DNA of 64,000 nucleotides, from positions 7,068,001 to 7,132,000 of the forward strand of contig NZ_CP035913.1 of assembly GCF_004209755.1 (NCBI RefSeq), in the 5' to 3' direction. Each line of letters opens with the position of its first letter. The first letter of the stretch is position 1. Made by a program: the position numbers and the translations under genes. The stretch is from Pseudoduganella lutea. Its GTDB lineage: Bacteria > Pseudomonadota > Gammaproteobacteria > Burkholderiales > Burkholderiaceae_D. Of this stretch, positions 53,614-61,395 are shown piece after piece. Below the pieces are notes generated by a model. That model was not told the origin of the DNA, did no database searches, and saw only the letters and a list, made by a program, of their open reading frames with translations.

Positions 53614-54975
53614 CTACAGGGTGGGTGCCGGTGTGGCGACGATGATTTCCACGCGCCGGTTGCGGGCCCGGTTGGCCGGCGTGTCGTTCGGCACGCGCGG
53701 CGCGGCCTCGCCATGACCCTCGACTTCGTAGCGCGCGGGCGGGCCGGCGCGCGCGGCCAGCAGGCCGCGCACCGTTTCCGCGCGGGCGCGCGACAATTCG
53801 TAGTTCGACGGGAACCTCGCGGAAAGGCCGGGCCGCACATTGTCCGTGTGCCCCACCACCAGCACCTTGCCCGGCACCGTGGCCAACGCGTCGCCGATGC
53901 GGCCCAGCAGTGCCAGGTGCGCCGGCGCCACTTCGCCGCTGCCCGATGCGAACACGCCGTCGCCGCGCAGCGTGATCGTGGAGCGCCCACCGCTGTCGAC
54001 CACGCTGACGAGGCCCAGGGCGATTTCCGGCGCCAGGAAGCCGGCCAGGTGGGCGGGCCGCGCCGGGACGGGCATTGGCGCAGGCGCCGCAGCCGGCGGA
54101 CGTGCCGCCTTCAGCGACAGCAGGTTGGCGAACACGGGATCGGAAGCATGGCCCAGCCGGTAGGACAGGGTCAGGTGCAGTAACAGCAGCAGCGTGGCGC
54201 CGGCCGCCGCGACGATCCACACGGGCACGGCGCGCCACAACGGTTCCCCCTTGCCGCCCTGGCCCTGCCAGTGCACGGACAACTCCGGCGCGGCGGTTCC
54301 CCGCTCCCGTTCGATCATCTGCAACAGGCGATCGCGCAGCGTATCGAGCTGGCTCCGGCCGTTTTCCATCACGCGGTAACGGCCTTCGAAACCCAGCGCG
54401 AGGCAGACATACATCAGTTCCAGCGCAGGCAGGCTGGCCTTCGGGTTCTGGCTCAGCTTTTGCAAGATGAGAAAGAACTTCTCGCCGCCGAACGCCTCGT
54501 TATGGAAGGTCACGAGCAGGCTGCGGCTGGGCCATGCGCCGCCGCCCCACGGCGTGGAGGCGATGGTTTCATCGAGCAGCGTGCACAATGCGTAACGTGC
54601 CGCCGCGATCAGCTCATGGTCGACCTGCGCCGCCCGCACCGTCGTTTCAAAATTGCGTACCGCCTGCACGAGGCTCACGCGCAAGCCTTCCACGTCGGGA
54701 TGGGACGCCATGCGGCGCAGCGGCGGCACCAGGTCCAGCAAGGGATTGGCCGCCTGAACGAGCGGATTCAGGCCGGCACCATGCAGGTGGACGGGGCCGG
54801 CGGGCCGCGATGCCGGCGATGGCGGCACCGTCGCCGGCCCCGCGGTCCCCTCGCGCGGCAGCAGGGATGGCGGTTGCACAGGCTGTTGTTGCGCCGCTGG
54901 CTGCGTGGGGGGCCGCGGCACGAGCATCGTGCGGTCCGAGTCGGGCAACGGATGGTCGGATTCACTGGCAGTCAC
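53614..54975 (-). CDS. tssL: T6SS TssL (DotU) with C-terminal OmpA domain
   Basis: A 453-residue protein. A Pro-rich N-terminus (1-70), the DotU cytoplasmic domain (about 75-240: LRVSLVQAVRNFETTVRAAQVD, ARYALCTLLDETI, GGEKFFLILQKL), one membrane helix (AVPVWIVAAAGATLLLLLHLTLSY) and a peptidoglycan-binding OmpA domain (GHTDNVRP, SRARAETVRGLL, GHGEAAPRVPND, ARNRRVEIIV). This is the extended TssL type that anchors the complex to the wall itself. It sits between tssK and tssM in the usual order. Confidence 0.92.
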   Translation of the reverse strand: MTASESDHPLPDSDRTMLVPRPPTQPAAQQQPVQPPSLLPREGTAGPATVPPSPASRPAGPVHLHGAGLNPLVQAANPLLDLVPPLRRMASHPDVEGLRVSLVQAVRNFETTVRAAQVDHELIAAARYALCTLLDETIASTPWGGGAWPSRSLLVTFHNEAFGGEKFFLILQKLSQNPKASLPALELMYVCLALGFEGRYRVMENGRSQLDTLRDRLLQMIERERGTAAPELSVHWQGQGGKGEPLWRAVPVWIVAAAGATLLLLLHLTLSYRLGHASDPVFANLLSLKAARPPAAAPAPMPVPARPAHLAGFLAPEIALGLVSVVDSGGRSTITLRGDGVFASGSGEVAPAHLALLGRIGDALATVPGKVLVVGHTDNVRPGLSARFPSNYELSRARAETVRGLLAARAGPPARYEVEGHGEAAPRVPNDTPANRARNRRVEIIVATPAPTL

Positions 54976-55044
54976 GGTATCGCCCCTGTCAAATCGACGG
55001 CGGCCGGCGGTGCATGCCGCGCATCGCCGCCGTCCATCGCTTCC

Positions 55045-56388
55045 TTACTTGCGGATGGCCCAGAATTCCATTTGCAGGCCCGGATATTCGTTCGGCACGT
55101 GCATGGCGAATCCGGCCGACGTCAGCAGGGGGCGCCAGTATTCGCTGTTGCGGTCCAGTTCAAAGTACGTGTACCCGGCGTGGAAGGGCAACTGGCGTGG
55201 CGCCACGGGCAGTGCGCGCAGCGCGATGCCGGGCAGTTGCAGGTTGACGAGGTCGCGGATCTTTTCGACCGAGCCGATTTTCACCATGGCCGGGAAACCG
55301 GTGCGCACCGCCTCCGGGGGCACCTGCGCATTCACCGCCAGCACGAACGTGGCCGAGCGCAGCAGCTCCGGATCGGGCACCACGGCCACGCGCAGGCCGA
55401 ACTGGCGCTCTTCCAGCTTCAGCGCCACCGCGTGCGGATCGATCACCTGCGACAGCGCGGTGCGCACGTCGTCCATCAGCGGCTGGAAGCTTTCGGCCAG
55501 CCGGTCGTGCCGGTAGGTCGGATACCCGTTGGCCAGCTTGTCGGGCCGGCTGAACGTGGCCAGTTCGCCCGCCAGCCGCGCCACCTCGGTGTACAGCGCC
55601 TCGGGGTGCAGGCCCGTCATACCGGCCAGGTGCGTGAACAGGGGCAGGCTGCGATTGAGCAATTGCAGCATCAGGAAGTCGGCGATTTCTGCGGCGCCGC
55701 CCACGCCCGGCTGGCTCAGGCGGCTGGCCAGCGCCTGGGCGCGCTGCCCCAGCAGGCCCACCAGCTCGTCCGCGAAGGCGCCCAGCCGGGGTGCCGCGCG
55801 GTAATCGAGGCATGGCGGGCAATAGGCCGCATCGAGCACGACGCGGTTGTCCGGCCGCCGCTCGATCACGCGCGCAACGCCAAGGGTCGTCCAGCCATTG
55901 GCCACGTCGCGCGCCAGCGCCAGCCGCAGGCGCAGGCTGCCCACCTGCATGAGCGCCGCGTTATCGAGCCCGTTGCTGTCCATCGCCTCGTACTCGACCG
56001 CCTGGTAGCGGGCAAAGTTCTCCGGATCCGCGCGGCTCTCCGGGCTGTCGCTCGTCTCGGCGATGCCGGGCCGCCGCACCGGCAGGGCCAGCACCACCAG
56101 CATGTCGCGCGCATCCTCGGGGATATGCAGCGGCATGGGCAGCATGTCGTCCTGCGGCAGCACCAGCGTGGTACCGTCCGGCAGCACGGCGCTGCACGAC
56201 GGCAGTGCCAGCTTGCCCTGCGCCAGCAGGCCCTCGTCGATGACGAGCGAGGAGAAGCCCCATGAATAGGCGCGCACGCCGGCGACACGCGCCTCGATCA
56301 CGCTGTGCAGGTAGCGGTCATGCTGCTGCAGGTGTTGCGGCTGCAGCAGCATGCCCTCCGACCAGACCACTTTACGATTCCACGACAT
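55045..56388 (-). CDS. tssK: T6SS baseplate protein TssK
   Basis: A 447-residue protein beginning MSWNRKVVWSEGMLLQPQHLQQHDRY, the invariant TssK start. Later blocks GLLAQGKLAL, LPLFTHLAGMTGLHPEALYTEVARLAGELATF and ELDRNSEYW match the family. It links the baseplate to the TssL/TssM membrane complex. Length is standard. It lies between the FHA-protein gene and tssL on the same strand. Confidence 0.94.
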   Translation of the reverse strand: MSWNRKVVWSEGMLLQPQHLQQHDRYLHSVIEARVAGVRAYSWGFSSLVIDEGLLAQGKLALPSCSAVLPDGTTLVLPQDDMLPMPLHIPEDARDMLVVLALPVRRPGIAETSDSPESRADPENFARYQAVEYEAMDSNGLDNAALMQVGSLRLRLALARDVANGWTTLGVARVIERRPDNRVVLDAAYCPPCLDYRAAPRLGAFADELVGLLGQRAQALASRLSQPGVGGAAEIADFLMLQLLNRSLPLFTHLAGMTGLHPEALYTEVARLAGELATFSRPDKLANGYPTYRHDRLAESFQPLMDDVRTALSQVIDPHAVALKLEERQFGLRVAVVPDPELLRSATFVLAVNAQVPPEAVRTGFPAMVKIGSVEKIRDLVNLQLPGIALRALPVAPRQLPFHAGYTYFELDRNSEYWRPLLTSAGFAMHVPNEYPGLQMEFWAIRK

Positions 56389-56454
56389 CTTGCCCCGCTC
56401 TGTCCAGGTGAATGTTCAGCGGCCGGCCGCGAAGGCCAGCCTCGCTTGCCAACC

Positions 56455-57987
56455 TCATTTGCCAACCTCACGCAGGCGCCGCACCTGTTCCTCGTAGGCC
56501 ACGGCGAACGCCTCGCCGAACAGGCGCTGGAAATCCTCGTCCGCCTCCACGGCCAGCCGGTCGTACAGTTCCACCATCCGGTCCCACATCCGCGCCTTGC
56601 GGTTTCCCGTGAATACCTTGTCCAGCACGCCCGGTTCCTGCAGCCGTTCCTCGATCGCCTGCGGGTCGAAGCGGCGCAGCACCCCGGCGAGCGCCGCACG
56701 CGTGCCCGCCATCACCGCCAGCTCGTGGGCGCGCAGATCGACAAACGCGCCGGCGAAGGCCTGCTGCGGCGCCAGGTAACCCGGCAACGGCCCTTGCAGC
56801 ATGTTCGTCAGTGCGGTCGACGCGTCTGGGAAGAATTTCAACGGGTTGTTTGCCTGCGGCGCGATCATCGTCATTTCCACGCGGCTTTCGCGCTTCGTCA
56901 GGGTGCGCGCCATCAGCGCAGCGATGGTGCCCGCCGTTGCTTCGCGCAGCATCGCGCCGGCCAGCTCCGCCAGTTGCTCCGCGTCGTGCCGGCTGTGCAG
57001 CTCCGGCACGCCCAGGCCCCGGAGCAGCGCCTGCAGGACCCGGCTGTCGTCGGCCGCCGGCGCTGGCGCGGACGCGGCGCGAACCGGCGCCGCCGGGACG
57101 GGCGCGGGCGCGGGCGCCGGCTCGCGTGGCGGCGCGGACACCACGGGCGCCTGCACGGGTGGCCGCACGAGTTCCGTCACGGCCTCCAACGCGGGTGCCT
57201 GCACGGGCGCCTGCACCGGTGCCTGCTCGGCCACCGGGGCCGGCTGGACAGCGGTAGCCGGCGGCGCGGCGTGTTGCGCGGGCACGGGCGCGGGCTGCCA
57301 TGGCGCCGGCGCCCGTGGCGCGGCTGGCGCCAGCAGGTCCGCCAGCGGATCGTAATCATGTGGAATGGCCGGCGCCGCCGAGGCGGCAGGCTGCGGCATC
57401 ACGAATGCTGCCTGTTCCGGCGGTGCGTGGTCGCTCTCAGCGCCCCGGTAGCCCTGGCCCGGCGGCCGCGCAGCTGGCGGTGCAAGGTTCAGGCCGAGCG
57501 GATCGGCGCCCGGGTCGAAGTCGCTGGCGAACAGGCCATCCACGTTCATGATGCCGGCCGACGCGAGAGGATCGGCCGCATGGCCGAACAGCGGCACCGG
57601 GGGTGTTGCGGGTTCCCGCAGCGTCGGTTCCGCGTCCACCGGTGCGGGGACGGGTACGGGCGCCGGCGCGGGCTCCGGCTCCACGGTGGCGACCAGCGAG
57701 TAGTCGCCGATATCGATCCGCTCGCCCCCGGTCAGCCTGACCTGTCCGGCCGACCCCAGCAACTGCCCGTTGACGAGGCTGGGATTGCTGCCGATATCGA
57801 CCAGGTACCACCCGCCATCGCGAAACTCCACGCGGGCGTGGGCACGGGAGATGTACTTGGTGGGATCGTCGAGCACCAGGTCGCTGCCGGCGGCCCGCCC
57901 CACCACGCCATCGCGGTCGAAGCGCCGTCCGACGGGCGGCACCGGTGCGGCGCCGCGGTAGGTATGAACGTCGAGGGAGATCGGCAT
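56455..57987 (-). CDS. tagH: T6SS FHA-domain protein (TagH/Fha)
   Basis: A 510-residue protein: an N-terminal FHA domain (about 20-95; GRAAGSDLVLDDPTKYISRAHARVEF, with phosphothreonine-binding S-R-x-H, and GSNPSLVNG), a long Ala/Pro linker (about 130-330), and the T6SS-FHA C-terminal domain (ALMARTLTKRESRVEMTMI, NPLKFFPDASTALTNML, GAFVDLRAHELAVMAGTRAAL). It should bind a threonine phosphorylated by the kinase encoded next door and gate T6SS assembly. ATG 57987 (MPISLDVHTYRG) is preferred over an upstream in-frame ATG. Confidence 0.88.
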   Translation of the reverse strand: MPISLDVHTYRGAAPVPPVGRRFDRDGVVGRAAGSDLVLDDPTKYISRAHARVEFRDGGWYLVDIGSNPSLVNGQLLGSAGQVRLTGGERIDIGDYSLVATVEPEPAPAPVPVPAPVDAEPTLREPATPPVPLFGHAADPLASAGIMNVDGLFASDFDPGADPLGLNLAPPAARPPGQGYRGAESDHAPPEQAAFVMPQPAASAAPAIPHDYDPLADLLAPAAPRAPAPWQPAPVPAQHAAPPATAVQPAPVAEQAPVQAPVQAPALEAVTELVRPPVQAPVVSAPPREPAPAPAPVPAAPVRAASAPAPAADDSRVLQALLRGLGVPELHSRHDAEQLAELAGAMLREATAGTIAALMARTLTKRESRVEMTMIAPQANNPLKFFPDASTALTNMLQGPLPGYLAPQQAFAGAFVDLRAHELAVMAGTRAALAGVLRRFDPQAIEERLQEPGVLDKVFTGNRKARMWDRMVELYDRLAVEADEDFQRLFGEAFAVAYEEQVRRLREVGK

Positions 57988-58089
57988 CGCAGTCCTAACG
58001 GTAGGAATCAACGCGAACAACGGGGCCAGCGCGCCGCCTGGAAAAGCGGGGTTGGTGCAAACGATTATAGCGCCGCATCGCAGTGATAA

Positions 58090-59547
58090 TCATGCCTCCC
58101 CCACTTCTTTCAGGTAGCGTGCACGCTCCGTGCTGTCGGGCACATGGTCGGCCAGCAGGCGATGGAATTCGGCGCGGTCGACGGCCACCTTCGATGCGCG
58201 CTTGACGAGCACCCTGGCGATCGGCCCGATGAAGGTGGCCAGGCGCCGCTGCGTCGCTTCCAGGAATTCAGGCGACAGCTGCGCCGCGAGCGTGCCCGGG
58301 CCGGGCGCCGCGTGCGTGCCCGAAGCCAGCAGGCCCGACCCGCCCTTTCCCGTGGCCGTCGCCGTCGACGTCGATGCCGGCCCGTGCCGGCCGCGGATGT
58401 CGCGCACGCTGTCGCGGAACCGCGTGCGCCCCTGCTCGGTGTCGATATGGGGCAGCAGCCGCGCCACCAGGTCGTCGATATCGGCCGCTTCCCTGCCGGC
58501 GCCCTTCAGCAGCACCTTGGCCATCGGCCCGACCTCGCTGGACAGCGCTGTCTGCAGCGCCGGCGCCATGGCCGCCAGCCAGGATGGTGCGCCGGTCGCC
58601 GTCTGCCCGGGCTGCGACAGCGGGCGCGGTGGCTCGATCCCGGCCGGCGGGCGCTGCAAGGCGAGCACCGTGCGCTCGTTGTCCTCGTCCGTCAGCGGCC
58701 GGCCGCCGTTGTGCTGCAGGTGCGCGTCGGCCAGCGCATCGGCGAAGGCCTGCGCCGTGGGAAAGCGCTCCGCGGCGTCCTTGGCCAGCGCCCGCCGCAC
58801 GACCGCATCGAAGGCCGGGTGCAGGCCGGCGCAGCGGGTACTGGGCGGCGCCGGCTCGTCATGCAGCACCTGGCAGATCACTTCCGACGCGGTGCCGGCA
58901 AAGGGCCGTGTACCCGTCAGCATCTGGTACAGCACCACGCCGGCCGAGAAGATATCGGCCCTTCCATCCACCGGCCTGCCGTGCAGCTGTTCAGGCGCCA
59001 TGTAGGAAGGCGTGCCCACCACCGCGCCCACTTGGGTCAGCGTCGATGCCTCCAGCCGGGCGATGCCGAAATCGGTGATCTTGACCTGGGCATCGCTGGC
59101 CACGAGGATGTTGGCGGGCTTGATGTCGCGGTGCACCACGCCGCGCCCATGGGCATAGCCCAGCCCCCGCAGCAGCTGCGCCATGCAGGCCATGGCGGCG
59201 TTCAGCGCCATCGGCACGTCGCGCGCCAGGAACGCGGTCAGCGGCGTGCCCTCCACGTATTCCATGGCGATGTAGGCGGTATCGCCTTCCTCGCCGAAAT
59301 CGTAGACCGTGACGACGTTCGGGTGCAGCAGGCGGCCCGACGCCTGGGCCTCGTTGCGAAAACGCGCCACCAGCTCGCCGGCCTGCGCGCCGTCGAGGCA
59401 TTCGCGGCGTATCGTCTTCAGCGCCACGGTGCGCGCGATGCGGGTGTCGAACGCCCGGTACACGACGCCCATCGCCCCCGTGCCCAGCACCCCTTCGATG
59501 CGGTATCTGCCGATCGTCTCCGCCATGGTTCCCCTGTTTCCGCTCAT
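58090..59547 (-). CDS. ppkA: Serine/threonine kinase (PpkA type) of the T6SS
   Basis: A 485-residue kinase: P-loop GTGAMGVVYRA, ATP Lys in VALKTI, catalytic VVHRDIKPAN, DFGIARL and GTPSYMAPEQ are all intact. After the kinase, two related helical blocks occur (SSEVGPMAKVLLKGAG...RTRF and TFIGPIARVLVKRAS...RARYL), an internal duplication of a small domain. There is no membrane helix, unlike Pseudomonas PpkA. Start 59547 follows AAGG; the alternative MAETIGRY at 59526 has AGGGGA and is about equally good. It probably phosphorylates the FHA-partner system. Confidence 0.88.
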   Translation of the reverse strand: MSGNRGTMAETIGRYRIEGVLGTGAMGVVYRAFDTRIARTVALKTIRRECLDGAQAGELVARFRNEAQASGRLLHPNVVTVYDFGEEGDTAYIAMEYVEGTPLTAFLARDVPMALNAAMACMAQLLRGLGYAHGRGVVHRDIKPANILVASDAQVKITDFGIARLEASTLTQVGAVVGTPSYMAPEQLHGRPVDGRADIFSAGVVLYQMLTGTRPFAGTASEVICQVLHDEPAPPSTRCAGLHPAFDAVVRRALAKDAAERFPTAQAFADALADAHLQHNGGRPLTDEDNERTVLALQRPPAGIEPPRPLSQPGQTATGAPSWLAAMAPALQTALSSEVGPMAKVLLKGAGREAADIDDLVARLLPHIDTEQGRTRFRDSVRDIRGRHGPASTSTATATGKGGSGLLASGTHAAPGPGTLAAQLSPEFLEATQRRLATFIGPIARVLVKRASKVAVDRAEFHRLLADHVPDSTERARYLKEVGEA

Positions 59548-59553
59548 CCGACC

Positions 59554-60432
59554 TTACTCGTCCAGCATCTTCATCGCACTGGCCAGGCTGGTGCGCATGC
59601 GGTTGAACGAGCGGGCCAGCGTGCTCAGTTCGTCGTTGCCCCGCACCGCCACTTCATCGGCCTCGAAATTACCCATGCTGACCTGGTCCGCCACCGTGGC
59701 CAGGCGCCGGATGCGGCGCGTGACGAACAGGTGCACCATCACGTTCAGGGCCACGAACACGGCGAGAAAGACGCCGGCCAGCGACAGCATGAACGTGCGG
59801 AAGATGGTATCGGCGCGCCGCAGCGGCACGGTCATCGGCACAGACACCACCTGCGCCCCGATCACCTCGTTCAGCTTCCAGCCGAAGCCGTTGTTCGGTC
59901 CGTAGATGTCGACCATCGTCTTCGGCGCCATGGCGGCGGTCGTATGGCAGGACAGGCAGGCCGGATCCTTGATCTGCAGCGGGCGCGCAATGTACAGGCT
60001 GCGCCCGGTCGGCGTATCGCGCTCGCCGATGAATTCCTTCAGCTCGGCCCGGCGGCGCAGCGCCTGCACGATGTCCACTTCCCAGTCGGCGGCCTTGTCG
60101 CGCAAGTTCGTCGGGTTCAGCGTTGCTTCCTTGTACGTGAAATCGGGATACGATTTCAGGATCACGTTCATCGTTTCCACCGCCGAATACGAAGGCACCG
60201 ATTGCGGGTGGAACTGGAACTTCATCTGGTTGCGCAGCAGCGGCGCGATCTGCCCGGCCGTGTACCCGCGCACGCTCATCGCCGCCTCCAGCAACAGGCG
60301 GGCATTCTGCAGCGTTTCCTGCCGCGCACTGCGCTGCAGCAGCCGGTCGGCCACGACGCCGGCGGCGATGAAACCGACCGCGAAGATCGACACGAACACG
60401 AGATTGAACTTGGCGGCGATGGAAAGTCTCAT
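59554..60432 (-). CDS. Membrane c-type heme sensor with HAMP (DUF3365/Tll0287-like)
   Basis: A 292-residue protein: membrane helix 9-31, periplasmic domain with QIAPLLRNQM and SYPDFTYKEATLNPTNLRD typical of the Tll0287-like family, a CxxCH heme motif (CLSCH, 159-163), second membrane helix (213-236) and a HAMP linker (RRIRRLATVADQVSMGNFE...). It has no output domain of its own. A covalent heme would make it a redox or gas sensor. It lies between the FecR-like gene and the kinase gene, so it may feed the kinase or T6SS control (inference). Confidence 0.8.
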   Translation of the reverse strand: MRLSIAAKFNLVFVSIFAVGFIAAGVVADRLLQRSARQETLQNARLLLEAAMSVRGYTAGQIAPLLRNQMKFQFHPQSVPSYSAVETMNVILKSYPDFTYKEATLNPTNLRDKAADWEVDIVQALRRRAELKEFIGERDTPTGRSLYIARPLQIKDPACLSCHTTAAMAPKTMVDIYGPNNGFGWKLNEVIGAQVVSVPMTVPLRRADTIFRTFMLSLAGVFLAVFVALNVMVHLFVTRRIRRLATVADQVSMGNFEADEVAVRGNDELSTLARSFNRMRTSLASAMKMLDE

Positions 60433-60472
60433 CGATGTCTTTCGGTCATTTGCATGCATGCACGACGGTTCA

Positions 60473-61390
60473 TCAAAACAGTTCGGCCGCTGGCCGCGGC
60501 GCGGCCGGGCGCCTGTGCGGCTGCGACCCTGGCTGCGACCCTGGCTGCGACCCTGGCTGCAAATCTTGCTGCAATACCGGCCGCCACCCGGTGCTGGCGC
60601 CGAATTCCGCTTCGAGGGCGCCGCGGAATGCCGGGTCGGCCAGGCGCGGCCGGAATCGCGCCACGAACCCCTTGCGCAGCGGCGCCGGCGCCCGCAGCCA
60701 TTCGGCCACATCCGCGAAGGCTGCCTCGCGCTCCTTCACGGGCGCCACCTTGCCGCCCTTCGCCGCGGCCGGTGCCGGCACCAGCGCATCACGAAACGCC
60801 GGCGGCAGCGCCGCGAGGAAACCGGCTGCCGGCCGGCCCACCACCGGCTTGTCCGCCACGAACGTGCCGAACTGCTCGCTTGCCAGCTTGACAGGCGTGG
60901 CAGGCTTGCCCTTGCCGCCGGGGCGCGTCGCCTGCAGCGCGCCTTCCTCGGCAAACACGGCGGCGTTGTCGCCGTGGTGGTGCACGATGGCCACTCCGGC
61001 GGGCAACGTGACCTGCAGCGTGGGCGCGACGATGCGCGCGCCACCGGGCGCGGCCACCTTCACCCAGCCCCGCAACAGCGCGACGTCGATGCCGCCGTTG
61101 CCGGGCAGTCGCGCCAGCAGCAGGCGCGTGTCCGGCCCCAGCGCCATGATTGCCCGTCCCGCCTCGACCTGCGCGCCGGCACCGGCCGTTTCCAGGATAT
61201 CGTCCTGCCGCACGGCGCTGCCGGCAGGCGCCCGGTACACCGTTGCGCCGCGGATGAGGCGCAACGGCCCGTCGGCCATCGACACGACCGCCGCCGGCGC
61301 CGGCTGCGCAGCCGTGCCGGCGCCGGATGCGCCGAGCAGCGCGGCCAGGGCGAGGTTCGCAAGGGAAGCGGAAAGAACGCCGTGTCGCAT
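60473..61390 (-). CDS. FecR-domain periplasmic protein
   Basis: A 305-residue exported protein with a signal sequence (SASLANLALAALLGASGAGTAA) and a FecR domain (PLRLIRGATVYRAPAGSAVRQDDILETAGAGAQVEAGRAIMALGPDTRLLL). The C-terminal half is Pro/Arg/Ala-rich and ends in a three-fold GSQP repeat. FecR domains often regulate signalling across the inner membrane; no sigma factor is adjacent. It is in the same transcription direction as vgrG (stop 5 bases before this start) and the heme sensor. Confidence 0.75.
   Translation of the reverse strand: MRHGVLSASLANLALAALLGASGAGTAAQPAPAAVVSMADGPLRLIRGATVYRAPAGSAVRQDDILETAGAGAQVEAGRAIMALGPDTRLLLARLPGNGGIDVALLRGWVKVAAPGGARIVAPTLQVTLPAGVAIVHHHGDNAAVFAEEGALQATRPGGKGKPATPVKLASEQFGTFVADKPVVGRPAAGFLAALPPAFRDALVPAPAAAKGGKVAPVKEREAAFADVAEWLRAPAPLRKGFVARFRPRLADPAFRGALEAEFGASTGWRPVLQQDLQPGSQPGSQPGSQPHRRPAAPRPAAELF
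60520..60560. repeat. 12-bp tandem repeat, three copies, in the FecR-protein gene
   Basis: GCTGCGACCCTG repeats at 60520-60555 plus a partial copy, encoding QPGS repeats near the C-terminus. Copy number may vary between strains. Confidence 0.8.
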
Positions 61391-61395
61391 GGGTG

